19,323 nucleotides of DNA. It comes from CAYSUS01 sp964434165 (GTDB lineage: Bacteria > Planctomycetota > Planctomycetia > Pirellulales > Thermoguttaceae). Below the pieces are notes generated by a model. It had not been told where the DNA came from. It did not search any database and saw nothing but the letters and a program-made list of their open reading frames with translations. The first letter of the stretch is position 1, and each line of letters begins with the position of its first letter. The stretch is from positions 1-19,323 of the forward strand of contig CAYSUS010000124.1 of the NCBI GenBank assembly GCA_964434165.1, read 5' to 3'. Positions 1-7,266 of the stretch are shown piece after piece. A program made the translations under genes and the position numbers.

Positions 1-250
1 GGAGAGGGGCCGGGGGTGAGGGCATTCGACATCAAGCTCCCCTCTCCCGCTGGCGGGAGAGGGGCCGGGGGTGAGGGCATTCGACATCAAGCTCCCCTCT
101 CCCGCTGGCGGGAGAGGGGCCGGGGGTGAGGGCATTCGACATCAAGCTCCCCTCTCCCGCTGGCGCGAGAGGGGCCGGGGGTGAGGGCATTCGACATCGA
201 GCTCCCCTCTCCCGCTGGCGGGAGAGGGGCCGGGGGTGAGGGCATTCGAC
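1..250. repeat. Tandem array of a 55-bp palindromic REP-like unit (4.5 copies, open at the window edge)
   Basis: Units start at 1, 56, 111, 166 and 221; the last stops at 250 after 30 bp. Units 1-3 are identical. Unit 4 differs at 166 (g to c) and 199 (a to g). Each junction holds a perfect 12-bp inverted repeat, cccctctcccgc-tg-gcgggagagggg, at 39-64 in the first copy; the 166 change breaks one pairing. Read on the minus strand, the hairpin is preceded by CCCTCACCCCCGGCC, the arrangement typical of REP-type elements (short conserved head plus hairpin). The array continues beyond position 1, so the copy number is a minimum. All frames stay open, giving spurious peptides such as PHPRPLSRQRERG that are common artefacts in databases. 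It carries no gene and ends 15 bp before the first CDS. Confidence 0.93.
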
Positions 251-265
251 GACGAAGAGGATCCG

Positions 266-1633
266 GTGCGTAAGCAGACGAGAGAAGAACCTGCCGCGTC
301 CTGCCATCGCCGGAAGTTCCTCCGCCGCGCGGCGCTCGGGGTGTGCGCGGCCCCGCTGGTGGTTCACTCTTCGGTCCTCGGCCGGGAAGGCAGCCCGGCC
401 CCCAGCGAGCGGATCAGGCTGGGCCTGATCGGCATCGGCGCCATGGGACGCGGCCACCTGCGGTGTTTCCTCGAGTACCCCGAGGCCCGGGTCGTGGCCG
501 TCTGCGACGTGGACCGCTGGCGCCGCGAGCACGCCGGGAAGAAAGCCGACGAAGCCTACGCGGCGCGGCGCCTGGGCGCCGCCGCGGCCTGCACCGTCCA
601 CGAAGACCTCCGCGAAGTGCTCGACCGCGACGACGTCGATGCCGTGGTCATCGCCACCGGCGACAACTGGCATGCGACGGCCACGGTCCTGGCCGCCCAG
701 GCCGGCAAAGACATCTACACCGAGAAGCCGATCTCCAAGACCGTCCGCGAGGCCCGGGCCATGGTCACGGCCGTGCGGCGCTACGGGCGGGTATTCCAGG
801 CGGGCCTCCAGCAGCGATCGACCTTCGAGTTCCGCAAGGCCTGCCGACTCGTGCAGGAGGGTCACATTGGAGCGGTCAAGTACGTGTACGTCGGCTTCCC
901 CGGCACGAACGACGACGTCAACCTGCCGGTCGAGGAGGTGCCCGACGGGTTGAACTGGGACCTGTGGCTGGGGCCCGCCCCGTGGCGCCCGTTCAACGGT
1001 CGATTCCATCGCTACGGCCCGCCGCCGGGCGTGGTGCCCTGGCATTTCTGTCGCGACTTCGGCGGCGGCAACCTGACCAGCAACACGGTGCACGCCTTCG
1101 ACGTGGTCCAGTGGGGCCTGGGCAGGGACGCCAGCGGCCCGGTGGAGATCATCCCGCCCGAGACCGGGCAGGTCCCTTCGCTGACCTGCAAGTACGCCGA
1201 TGGCGTGGTGGCCCAGGTCACCTGGAAGCTCGACGCCGAGAAGCACTTCGTGCCCGAGGGTTGGGACATCCATACTCGGATTCAGAACTTCGGCGCCCTG
1301 TTCGTGGGCGAGAAGGGCTGGATCCACGTGGGGCGCCAGGGTTTCCTCCACTCGTATCCCCGCGAGATCGTCCAGTCGCAGCGCGACGAGTCCGACGGCT
1401 GGCACCCGGTAGGCAACCATCACCAGGACTGGCTCGCGTCGATCCGCTCGCGCAAGGACCCCTCGTGCAATGTGGAGACCGGCTGCCGCTCGACCACGGT
1501 CTCGCACCTGGGGTGTATTGCCCACTGGACCCGCAGGGCCTTGAAATGGGATCCCGCCGCGGAGCGGTTCCACGGCGACGACGAGGCAAATCGACTTCTC
1601 TCGCGCGCCATGCGCGAGCCCTGGAAGACCTAG
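266..1633 (+). CDS. Tat-exported Gfo/Idh/MocA family oxidoreductase (paralog 1)
   Basis: A predicted NAD(P)-dependent sugar or sugar-acid dehydrogenase of 455 aa, probably periplasmic. The N-terminus has a twin-arginine signal (RRKFLRR from residue 15) followed by a hydrophobic stretch. The Rossmann glycine motif GIGAMG is at 56-61, TGDNWH at 131-136, and the family EKP motif at 153-155 (its lysine is catalytic in characterised relatives). The C-terminal domain contains DLWLGPAPWRPFN. GTG 266 is preferred over GTG 236 because GAAGAGG (254-260) sits just upstream and 236 lies inside the REP repeat. It is the first of three tandem paralogs, and TAG is followed 23 bp later by the next gene. The substrate is unknown; many planctomycetal relatives have no assigned substrate. 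Confidence 0.9.
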   Translation: MRKQTREEPAASCHRRKFLRRAALGVCAAPLVVHSSVLGREGSPAPSERIRLGLIGIGAMGRGHLRCFLEYPEARVVAVCDVDRWRREHAGKKADEAYAARRLGAAAACTVHEDLREVLDRDDVDAVVIATGDNWHATATVLAAQAGKDIYTEKPISKTVREARAMVTAVRRYGRVFQAGLQQRSTFEFRKACRLVQEGHIGAVKYVYVGFPGTNDDVNLPVEEVPDGLNWDLWLGPAPWRPFNGRFHRYGPPPGVVPWHFCRDFGGGNLTSNTVHAFDVVQWGLGRDASGPVEIIPPETGQVPSLTCKYADGVVAQVTWKLDAEKHFVPEGWDIHTRIQNFGALFVGEKGWIHVGRQGFLHSYPREIVQSQRDESDGWHPVGNHHQDWLASIRSRKDPSCNVETGCRSTTVSHLGCIAHWTRRALKWDPAAERFHGDDEANRLLSRAMREPWKT

Positions 1634-1656
1634 AGCCGATGGAAGGAGATACGCCG

Positions 1657-2925
1657 ATGCTTGACAAGAGACTCTCCCGCCGCGGATTCTGCCGCGCCGC
1701 CGCCGGCGCCGTGGCCCTGCCGCACGTGATCACCTCGGCCGCGCTGGGCCAGGGCGACAGACCCGCCGCCAGCGGGCGGATCACGATGGCCACCTTGGGC
1801 TGCGGGGGGCGCGGCATGGGCGACATGGGCTCCTTCATCGCCAACGGCGACGTGCAGATGGTCGCCGTGTGCGACGTGCAGCGCAAGAAGCGCGAGGCCG
1901 CGAAGGCCGCCGTGGACAAGCACTACGGCTCCAAGGACTGCAAGACTTACCTCGACCTGCGCGAGGTGCTCGCGCGCGACGACATCGACGCCGTGCTCAT
2001 CGCCACGGGCGACAACTGGCACACGATGGCCTCGATCCTGGCCGCCCGGGCCGGCAAGGACATGTACTGCGAGAAGCCGATGTCGGTCGCCGTGGCCGAG
2101 GGCCGGGCGTTGTGCGACGCCATGGACCGCTACAACACGATCTTCCAGTGCGGCACCCAGCGCCGCAGCGTGCCGCGGTTCCGCTTTGCCGTGGAGCTGG
2201 CCCAGCGCGGCAAGCTGGGCGAGCTCAAGACGCTGTACGCGGAGAAGGCCCCGGCCGAGTGGTTCAAAGAGGGGCATCATGAGATCACCCTGCCGCCCAA
2301 GCCCGCGCCGCCCAAGGAAGAGCTTGACTGGGACATGTGGCTCGGCCCGGCCCCCTGGCGCCCGTTCAACCCCACGTACGTCACGCGCCGCTTCTGGATG
2401 GCCCACCGCGACTTCGCCGGGGGCATGCTCACCGAGTGGGGCAGCCACACCGCCGACCTGTGCCAGTGGGCCAATGGCGCGGACGACACGGGCCCCGTGG
2501 AGTTCGAGCTGGCCGAAGGGACGGTCATCGCCCGTTACGCCAACGGCGTGAAGCTCGTGTTCGAGGAGGGGAAGTGGCCGCTGCACGTCCGCTTCGTCGG
2601 CACCGAGGGCGAGGTGTACGTGGACGACGACGGCACGATCGAGACCAGGCCCAAGTCGCTCCTGGCCGAGCGCAAGTTCGGCAAGGGCTACCCGCAGTCG
2701 AACCACGTCCGCGACTTCCTCGATTGCGTGAAGACGCGGCGCCGTCCGATCGCCCCGGCCGAGGGCGCCCACCGCGCCAACTCGGCCTGCCAGGTGGCCA
2801 ACATCTGCCTGCAGCTCGGGCGCAACCTCCAGTGGGACCCGAAGCGCGAGAGGTTCGTCGATGATCCGATGGCCGACCGGCTGCTCGTGCGGGCCCCGCG
2901 CGAGCCGTGGAGCTTCGAGACGTAG
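1657..2925 (+). CDS. Tat-exported Gfo/Idh/MocA family oxidoreductase (paralog 2)
   Basis: Predicted NAD(P)-dependent oxidoreductase of 422 aa. The Tat signal SRRGFCR is at residues 7-13, followed by an Ala-rich hydrophobic segment. The nucleotide-binding loop GCGGRG is at 48-53, TGDNWH at 117-122 and EKP at 139-141, and DMWLGPAPWRPFN occurs in the second domain. ATG 1657 has a strong SD (GGAAGGAG, 1641-1648, 8-nt spacing). An in-frame ATG at 1639 overlaps that SD and is rejected. The C-terminus (QWDPKRERF then REPW) aligns by eye with paralogs 1 and 3. It is probably co-transcribed with both neighbours. The substrate cannot be deduced. Confidence 0.92.
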   Translation: MLDKRLSRRGFCRAAAGAVALPHVITSAALGQGDRPAASGRITMATLGCGGRGMGDMGSFIANGDVQMVAVCDVQRKKREAAKAAVDKHYGSKDCKTYLDLREVLARDDIDAVLIATGDNWHTMASILAARAGKDMYCEKPMSVAVAEGRALCDAMDRYNTIFQCGTQRRSVPRFRFAVELAQRGKLGELKTLYAEKAPAEWFKEGHHEITLPPKPAPPKEELDWDMWLGPAPWRPFNPTYVTRRFWMAHRDFAGGMLTEWGSHTADLCQWANGADDTGPVEFELAEGTVIARYANGVKLVFEEGKWPLHVRFVGTEGEVYVDDDGTIETRPKSLLAERKFGKGYPQSNHVRDFLDCVKTRRRPIAPAEGAHRANSACQVANICLQLGRNLQWDPKRERFVDDPMADRLLVRAPREPWSFET

Positions 2926-2975
2926 AGGGAACCGACACAACCGAGATCCGTGGCACCAGTACCGGGAGAGACTTC

Positions 2976-4244
2976 ATGGCGAACCAGAGGATCACACGCC
3001 GCAGCGTGCTGCGTCGCACCGCGGGTGGCGCCGGCGCGCTCGTCGCCGCCCCCTACGTCATCACCACCGCGGCCCTGGGCGCCCCGGACAAGCCGCCGGC
3101 CAGCGAGCGGGTCACCATCGGCCTGATCGGCTGCGGCGGGCGCGGCAGCGGCGTGTTCCGAGGGCTGATGGGCAGCGGCGGACAGCCGATCGCCTTCTGC
3201 GATCCGTGGAAGCAGCGCCGCGAGAAGTGGGCCCAGCAGACGGGCGGAACGGCCTACCTCGACTTCCGCGAGATGCTCGCCCGCGACGACCTCGACGCGG
3301 TGTGCATCGGCTCGACCGACTGCTGGCACGTCCACCACACCGTGGCCGCGGCCAAGGCCGGCAAGGACACCTACACGGAAAAGCCGCTGGGCGTGTGCCT
3401 CACCGAGGACCTCATCTGCCGCGACGCGGTCCGCCGCTACGACCGGATGTTCCAGTACGGCACGCAGCAGCGCTCCAGCGCCCATTGCCGCTACGGCTGC
3501 GAGCTGGTGCGCAGCGGATACATCGGCGAAGTGAAGGAGCTGCTGGTCATCGCCCCGGACAGCGCGCCGGGCAACTCGACGCAGCCCCAGCCGGTGCCCG
3601 ACGGGCTGGACTACGACATGTGGCTCGGCCCGGCCCCGTGGCAGCCGTACTGCGGCCAGGCGACCGGCGGCGGCGGCTGGTGGCACGACTACGACTACGC
3701 CATCGGCTTCATCGCCGGTTGGGGCGCCCACCCGCTGGACATCCTCGTCTGGGGTTACGACACCCACAAGACCGGCCCCTGGGAGGTCGAAGGCACCGCC
3801 CACATCCCCGAGAAGGGCCGCAACAACGTGGTCATGAAGTGGGACGTGGACATCCGCTTCGCCAACGGCGTGAAGATGAAGTTCAAGCCCGGCGGCAACT
3901 ACACCCAGTTCACCGGCACGGAGGGCTGGATCGGCATCTCCCGCGGCGGCATCAAGGCCGACCCGCCCTCGCTCTTGAAGATCCAGCTCAAGCCCGAGGA
4001 CGTGCACCTGCCCGAGAGCCGCAACCACGGCGGCAACTTCCTCGATGCCGTGAAGACCCGCACGGACCCGGTCAGCAACATCGAGGACGCCGTGCATTCG
4101 GACATCATCAGCCACGTTTCGGACATCGCCATCCGCTCGGGCCGGAAGATCGTCTGGGATCCGGACAAGGAGCAGATCATCGGCGATGAGGAGGCCGCGC
4201 GGCGTCTGGCCCGGGCGTGGCGCGAGCCCTGGACGCTTCACTAG
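2976..4244 (+). CDS. Tat-exported Gfo/Idh/MocA family oxidoreductase (paralog 3)
   Basis: Predicted NAD(P)-dependent oxidoreductase of 422 aa. The Tat signal TRRSVLRR is at residues 7-14, GCGGRG at 52-57 and EKP at 135-137, with DMWLGPAPWQPYC in the C-terminal domain. It departs from paralogs 1 and 2 in the motif before EKP (STDCWHVHH instead of ATGDNWH) and has an insert rich in Gly, Trp and Tyr after the WLGPAP motif, so substrate specificity probably differs. ATG 2976 is chosen because GGGAGAG (2964-2970) precedes it and the twin-arginine signal then starts at the expected distance. The upstream in-frame start at 2907 would lie inside paralog 2. The end, WDPDKEQ then REPWTLH, again matches the paralogs. 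Confidence 0.92.
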   Translation: MANQRITRRSVLRRTAGGAGALVAAPYVITTAALGAPDKPPASERVTIGLIGCGGRGSGVFRGLMGSGGQPIAFCDPWKQRREKWAQQTGGTAYLDFREMLARDDLDAVCIGSTDCWHVHHTVAAAKAGKDTYTEKPLGVCLTEDLICRDAVRRYDRMFQYGTQQRSSAHCRYGCELVRSGYIGEVKELLVIAPDSAPGNSTQPQPVPDGLDYDMWLGPAPWQPYCGQATGGGGWWHDYDYAIGFIAGWGAHPLDILVWGYDTHKTGPWEVEGTAHIPEKGRNNVVMKWDVDIRFANGVKMKFKPGGNYTQFTGTEGWIGISRGGIKADPPSLLKIQLKPEDVHLPESRNHGGNFLDAVKTRTDPVSNIEDAVHSDIISHVSDIAIRSGRKIVWDPDKEQIIGDEEAARRLARAWREPWTLH

Positions 4245-4321
4245 AAACGCGCGTTGTGCAGCCATCCGCGAATCACTCTGCAATGCCAAGACCTTTGCAC
4301 CTTCCTGAAAGGAGAACTGAG

Positions 4322-5107
4322 ATGTCCCGAATCACCCGCACGATGGCCGGCCTGTTGACCGTGGCCCTGCTCGTCGCCGGGGCCATGCCCGCGATGGCCG
4401 ACGAGGCCGTGGACAAGGCCTTCGAGGCCCTCAAGACCTACGAGTGGGGCAGCGACCGCAGCCTGCTCAAGCCGATCGACGAGGCCGTGGTGGCCACGCA
4501 CGGCGACAAGGCGGCCCGGGCGAAGCTGGAGAAGCGGCTCGCCGAGGCGCTCGCAAGCGACGTGCCCCAGGCGGCCAAGGACTACCTCTGCCGCCAGTTG
4601 AGCCTGGTCGGCACGGCCGAGTGCGTGCCCGTCGTGGCCGGCCTGCTCACGGACGAGAAGCTCTCGCACATGGGCCGCTACGCCCTGGAGCGGATCCCCT
4701 GCCCCGAGGCCACGAAGGCCATGCGCGACGCGCTGGGCAAGGTCAAGGGCGTGCAGAAGGTGGGCGTGATCAACTCGCTCGGCGCGCGCCGCGACGCCGA
4801 GGCCACCGCCGCGCTGGTCGCGCTATTGAGCGATTCCGACGCGCAGATCGCCGCCGCCGCGGCCGGCGCCCTGGGCGCGATCGGCACGCCCGACGCCGCC
4901 AACGCCCTCGGCGACTTCCACGGCAAGGCCCCCGAGGCCCTCAAGCTCGCGGCCGCCGACGCCCTGCTGGCCTGCGCCGAGAACCTCCTGGCCGACGGCA
5001 AGAAGCTCGACGCCCTGAAGATCTACAAGGCCCTGGCCAAGTCGGACATCAAGCACGTCAAGGTCGCCGCCACGCGGGGTATGCTCGCCGCCGCCGGCAA
5101 GAAGTAA
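4322..5107 (+). CDS. Secreted HEAT-repeat protein, 261 aa
   Basis: Probable scaffold or protein-interaction protein exported by Sec. Residues 1-26 form a signal peptide (basic MSRITR, hydrophobic core, AMA|DEA cleavage site). The mature part is Ala/Leu/Lys-rich and helical, with HEAT-like repeats at about residues 85-220: units built on 'xAxxALVxLLxDxDxxIxxxAxxALGxIG', with the clearest copy at about 155-190. There are no catalytic residues to point to. ATG 4322 has a clean SD (AAAGGAG, 4308-4314, 7-nt spacing); an in-frame upstream start at 4217 lies within paralog 3. It follows the oxidoreductases after 77 bp and precedes another HEAT-repeat protein, suggesting a shared complex. The specific function is not recognised. 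Confidence 0.85.
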   Translation: MSRITRTMAGLLTVALLVAGAMPAMADEAVDKAFEALKTYEWGSDRSLLKPIDEAVVATHGDKAARAKLEKRLAEALASDVPQAAKDYLCRQLSLVGTAECVPVVAGLLTDEKLSHMGRYALERIPCPEATKAMRDALGKVKGVQKVGVINSLGARRDAEATAALVALLSDSDAQIAAAAAGALGAIGTPDAANALGDFHGKAPEALKLAAADALLACAENLLADGKKLDALKIYKALAKSDIKHVKVAATRGMLAAAGKK

Positions 5108-5138
5108 TCCTCGCGTCGCACCCGGGCACATCCATTTT

Positions 5139-5160
5139 GCCGGCGGGCTCGCCCGGCGGT
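5139..5160 (+). other. GC-rich hairpin between the two HEAT-repeat genes
   Basis: Imperfect inverted repeat GCCGGCGGGC / GCCCGGCGGT with one mismatch and a short central loop, lying 32 bp after the stop of the upstream gene. There is no T-run after it, so it is not a convincing intrinsic terminator. It could be an attenuating or mRNA-stabilising structure. Confidence 0.3.
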
Positions 5161-5186
5161 TGTATCGCAGTTTGGGAGAACCTTCC

Positions 5187-6542
5187 TTGAGACGATTTGA
5201 CGTATGCCGATTCGCGGTATGCCTGCTGACCGTTGCGGCCTGTCTGCCGGGCGGCTTCGCCCGGGCCCAGGAGGAGCCGGACCCGGCCGTGATCGAGATG
5301 GTCGCCGAGCTGATCGGCGAGCAGGACCGCGACATGCGGGCCCTGGGGCTCCAGCAGGTCCGCGAGGAGCTGCCCGGCGCGGCCGCCACGAAGCAGTTCG
5401 CCGCGCTGTTGCCCAAGCTGCCGCCGGAGAGCCAGTCGGGGCTCCTGGAGGCCCTGGGCGACCGCGGCGATCGGGCGGCCCTGCCCGCGGTGCTGAAGAT
5501 GCTCAAGAGCGATCGGGCGGCGGTCCGCGCTTCGGCCCTGAAGGCCCTGGGCCCGTTGGGCGGTGTCGCCGAGGTGCCGGTGCTGGCCGGGCATGCGGCC
5601 AGCGGATCGGAGGCCGAGCAGAAGGCGGCCCGGGCGAGCCTCGCCCGGCTCCGGGGCGAAGGCATCAATGCAGCCATCGCGGCGGCCGTCGCTTCGTCGG
5701 AGCCGGCCATGCGAGTCGAGCTGCTCGGCGCCCTGGCGTCGCGCAACGCCAGGGAGGCCGTGCCGCGCGTCCTGGAGAGCACCAGGGATGCCGAGGAGTC
5801 GGTGCGACTGGCCGCGCTGGGCGCGCTGCGCTATCTCGCCACGGAGGCGGAGACAGCGGCCCTGGTCGAGACGGTCAGGTCGGGCCAGACCGAGGCCGAG
5901 ATGCGCAAGGCGGAGCTGGCCCTGCTCTCCCTGTGCAGCCGCGCGCGCCGGAAGAGCCTCGACGCCCTGATCGCGGGCCTGGACGGCGCCGGCGCCCCGG
6001 CCCGCGCGATCCTGCTCCGCGGCATCGCCCGCTGCGGCGGCGACAAGGCCCTGGAGGCCGTCGCCGCCCGGCTGAAGGACGAGGACGAGTCGGTCCGCGA
6101 CGAGGCCGCGCGCCTCCTGAGCGCCTGGCCCGATTCCGCGGTCCTTCCGCACCTCTCGGCCCTGGCGAGCCAGAGGCAGGACTTGCGCCACCACGTGCTC
6201 GCTCTGCGGGGCATGGTGCGCCTGGCCGGCCCGCAGGGAGACAAGCCGGCCGACGCGGCCCGGTTGGCCGAGGCCATGAAGCTGGCCTCGCGCCCCGAGG
6301 AGAAGCGGCTCGTGCTGGGGGCCTCCGGGGGCGCGGCCTCCGCCGAAGCCCTGTCGCTGGCCGTGGCCGCGCTGGACGACCCGGCGGTCGTCGAGGAGGC
6401 GGGCCTTGCCGCCGTGCTGATCGCCGAGAAGATGAAGGGTGGCGACAAGCAAGTCTTGACGGCCGCCCTGGAGAAGGTGACCGAGAAGGTCGAGAATGAA
6501 ACCACCCGCGCTCGCGCTCAGAAGATGCTCGAGTCGCTTTAG
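5187..6542 (+). CDS. Secreted multi-HEAT-repeat protein, 451 aa
   Basis: Predicted exported alpha-solenoid protein with a likely scaffolding role. The Sec signal peptide covers residues 1-27 (MRRFDVCR, hydrophobic core, ARA|Q). The rest is a near-continuous run of HEAT-like repeats (e.g. ALGDRGDRAALPAVLKMLKSD, then 'VRASALKALGPLGG') to the C-terminus. TTG 5187 is chosen because GGGAG (5174-5178) sits 8 nt upstream and the signal peptide then starts with basic residues. A TTG at 5160 in the same frame lacks an SD. The next gene starts 19 bp after the TAG, so these two are very likely co-transcribed. No enzymatic motif was seen. Relatives occur next to other secreted proteins in Planctomycetota, but no specific function can be given. 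Confidence 0.85.
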   Translation: MRRFDVCRFAVCLLTVAACLPGGFARAQEEPDPAVIEMVAELIGEQDRDMRALGLQQVREELPGAAATKQFAALLPKLPPESQSGLLEALGDRGDRAALPAVLKMLKSDRAAVRASALKALGPLGGVAEVPVLAGHAASGSEAEQKAARASLARLRGEGINAAIAAAVASSEPAMRVELLGALASRNAREAVPRVLESTRDAEESVRLAALGALRYLATEAETAALVETVRSGQTEAEMRKAELALLSLCSRARRKSLDALIAGLDGAGAPARAILLRGIARCGGDKALEAVAARLKDEDESVRDEAARLLSAWPDSAVLPHLSALASQRQDLRHHVLALRGMVRLAGPQGDKPADAARLAEAMKLASRPEEKRLVLGASGGAASAEALSLAVAALDDPAVVEEAGLAAVLIAEKMKGGDKQVLTAALEKVTEKVENETTRARAQKMLESL

Positions 6543-6561
6543 TGCAAAAGGAGTGGATGAC

Positions 6562-7266
6562 GTGAAGCGTTTCCCGTTGACGAGCCGCCCGGGAGTCGTC
6601 TCGGCCCTGGCGGTGTGGTGCCTGTTGGCCGGTCTGGCCTTCCAGCCCGAGGCTGCGGCCCAGGCCCCCGGCAAGATGGTCCCCATCGAGATCGAGCTGC
6701 CCGCTCCCGCGTTCCGCGGGACGCCCGTGCCCATGAACGAGCCGAACGTGGAGAAGCCCCGCGGCAAGCCGCGGCCGCCATTCCTGGCGCCCGAGGGCAC
6801 GGTGAACCTCGCCCGGGGCCGCCCGGTCCGCGCGAGCGACCCGGCCCCGCCCAGCGGCGAGGTCGATTTCGTCACCAACGGCGACAAGGAGGCCTCGGAC
6901 TTCGGCTACCTGGAGCTTCGCCCGGGAAGCGAGTGGGTGCAGATCGACCTGGGCCGCAAGGCGGCCATCTACGCGGTCCTGCTCTGGCACAGCCACGCCG
7001 AAGCCCGCGTATACCGCGACGTGATCGTGCAGGTCAGCGACGATCCCGACTTCATCACGGCGAAGACCGCGTTCAACAACGACTACGACAACTCCTCCGG
7101 CCTCGGCATCGGCCGCGACTTGGGCTACGTGGAGACCTCCGAGGGCAAGCTCATCGACTGCCGCGGTCTGGAGGGGCGCTACGTGCGCCTGTGGAGCAAG
7201 GGGAACAACATCGACCCCAAGAACCACTACACCGAGGTGGAGGTCTTCGGCCGGCCCGTCCCATGA
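6562..7266 (+). CDS. Secreted discoidin (F5/8 type C)-like carbohydrate-binding protein, 234 aa
   Basis: Predicted exported protein with a galactose-binding-like jelly-roll domain. The signal peptide is at about residues 1-34 (MKRFPLTSR, hydrophobic stretch, AAA|Q). The domain spans about 80-230: NLARGRPVRAS at the start, a 'DGDxxTxW'-like VTNGDKEASD near 104-113, WVQIDLG at 125-131, RYVRLW at 206-211 and HYTEVEVFG at 222-230. These are the usual first, middle and last strands of discoidin domains, which bind glycans or other surface ligands. GTG 6562 is preferred for its SD (AAAAGGAG, 6546-6553, 8-nt spacing). Its TGA overlaps the ATG of the following membrane protein (ATGA), implying translational coupling and a joint role at the envelope. 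Confidence 0.82.
   Translation: MKRFPLTSRPGVVSALAVWCLLAGLAFQPEAAAQAPGKMVPIEIELPAPAFRGTPVPMNEPNVEKPRGKPRPPFLAPEGTVNLARGRPVRASDPAPPSGEVDFVTNGDKEASDFGYLELRPGSEWVQIDLGRKAAIYAVLLWHSHAEARVYRDVIVQVSDDPDFITAKTAFNNDYDNSSGLGIGRDLGYVETSEGKLIDCRGLEGRYVRLWSKGNNIDPKNHYTEVEVFGRPVP

Noticed and set aside
1..250. CRISPR array
   Set aside because: The 55-bp units follow each other directly with no unique spacers, and no cas gene is present.
32..1573. Long minus-strand open frame (513 codons) across the repeat array and the first gene
   Set aside because: It runs antisense to a clear oxidoreductase and begins in repeat-derived peptide; high G+C keeps antisense frames open.
343..1656. Long frame preceding the second oxidoreductase in the same frame
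   Set aside because: This part is Arg/Pro/Gly-rich and lies out of frame over the first oxidoreductase; the real start is ATG 1657 with a strong SD.
1630..4289. Minus-strand frames of more than 400 codons opposite paralogs 2 and 3
   Set aside because: They mirror well-supported genes, have no family motifs, and show His/Val/Ala/Gly-rich composition typical of antisense frames.
5058..6887. 609-codon minus-strand frame opposite the second HEAT-repeat gene
   Set aside because: It lies antisense to a protein with a signal peptide and repeats, and has no recognisable domain.
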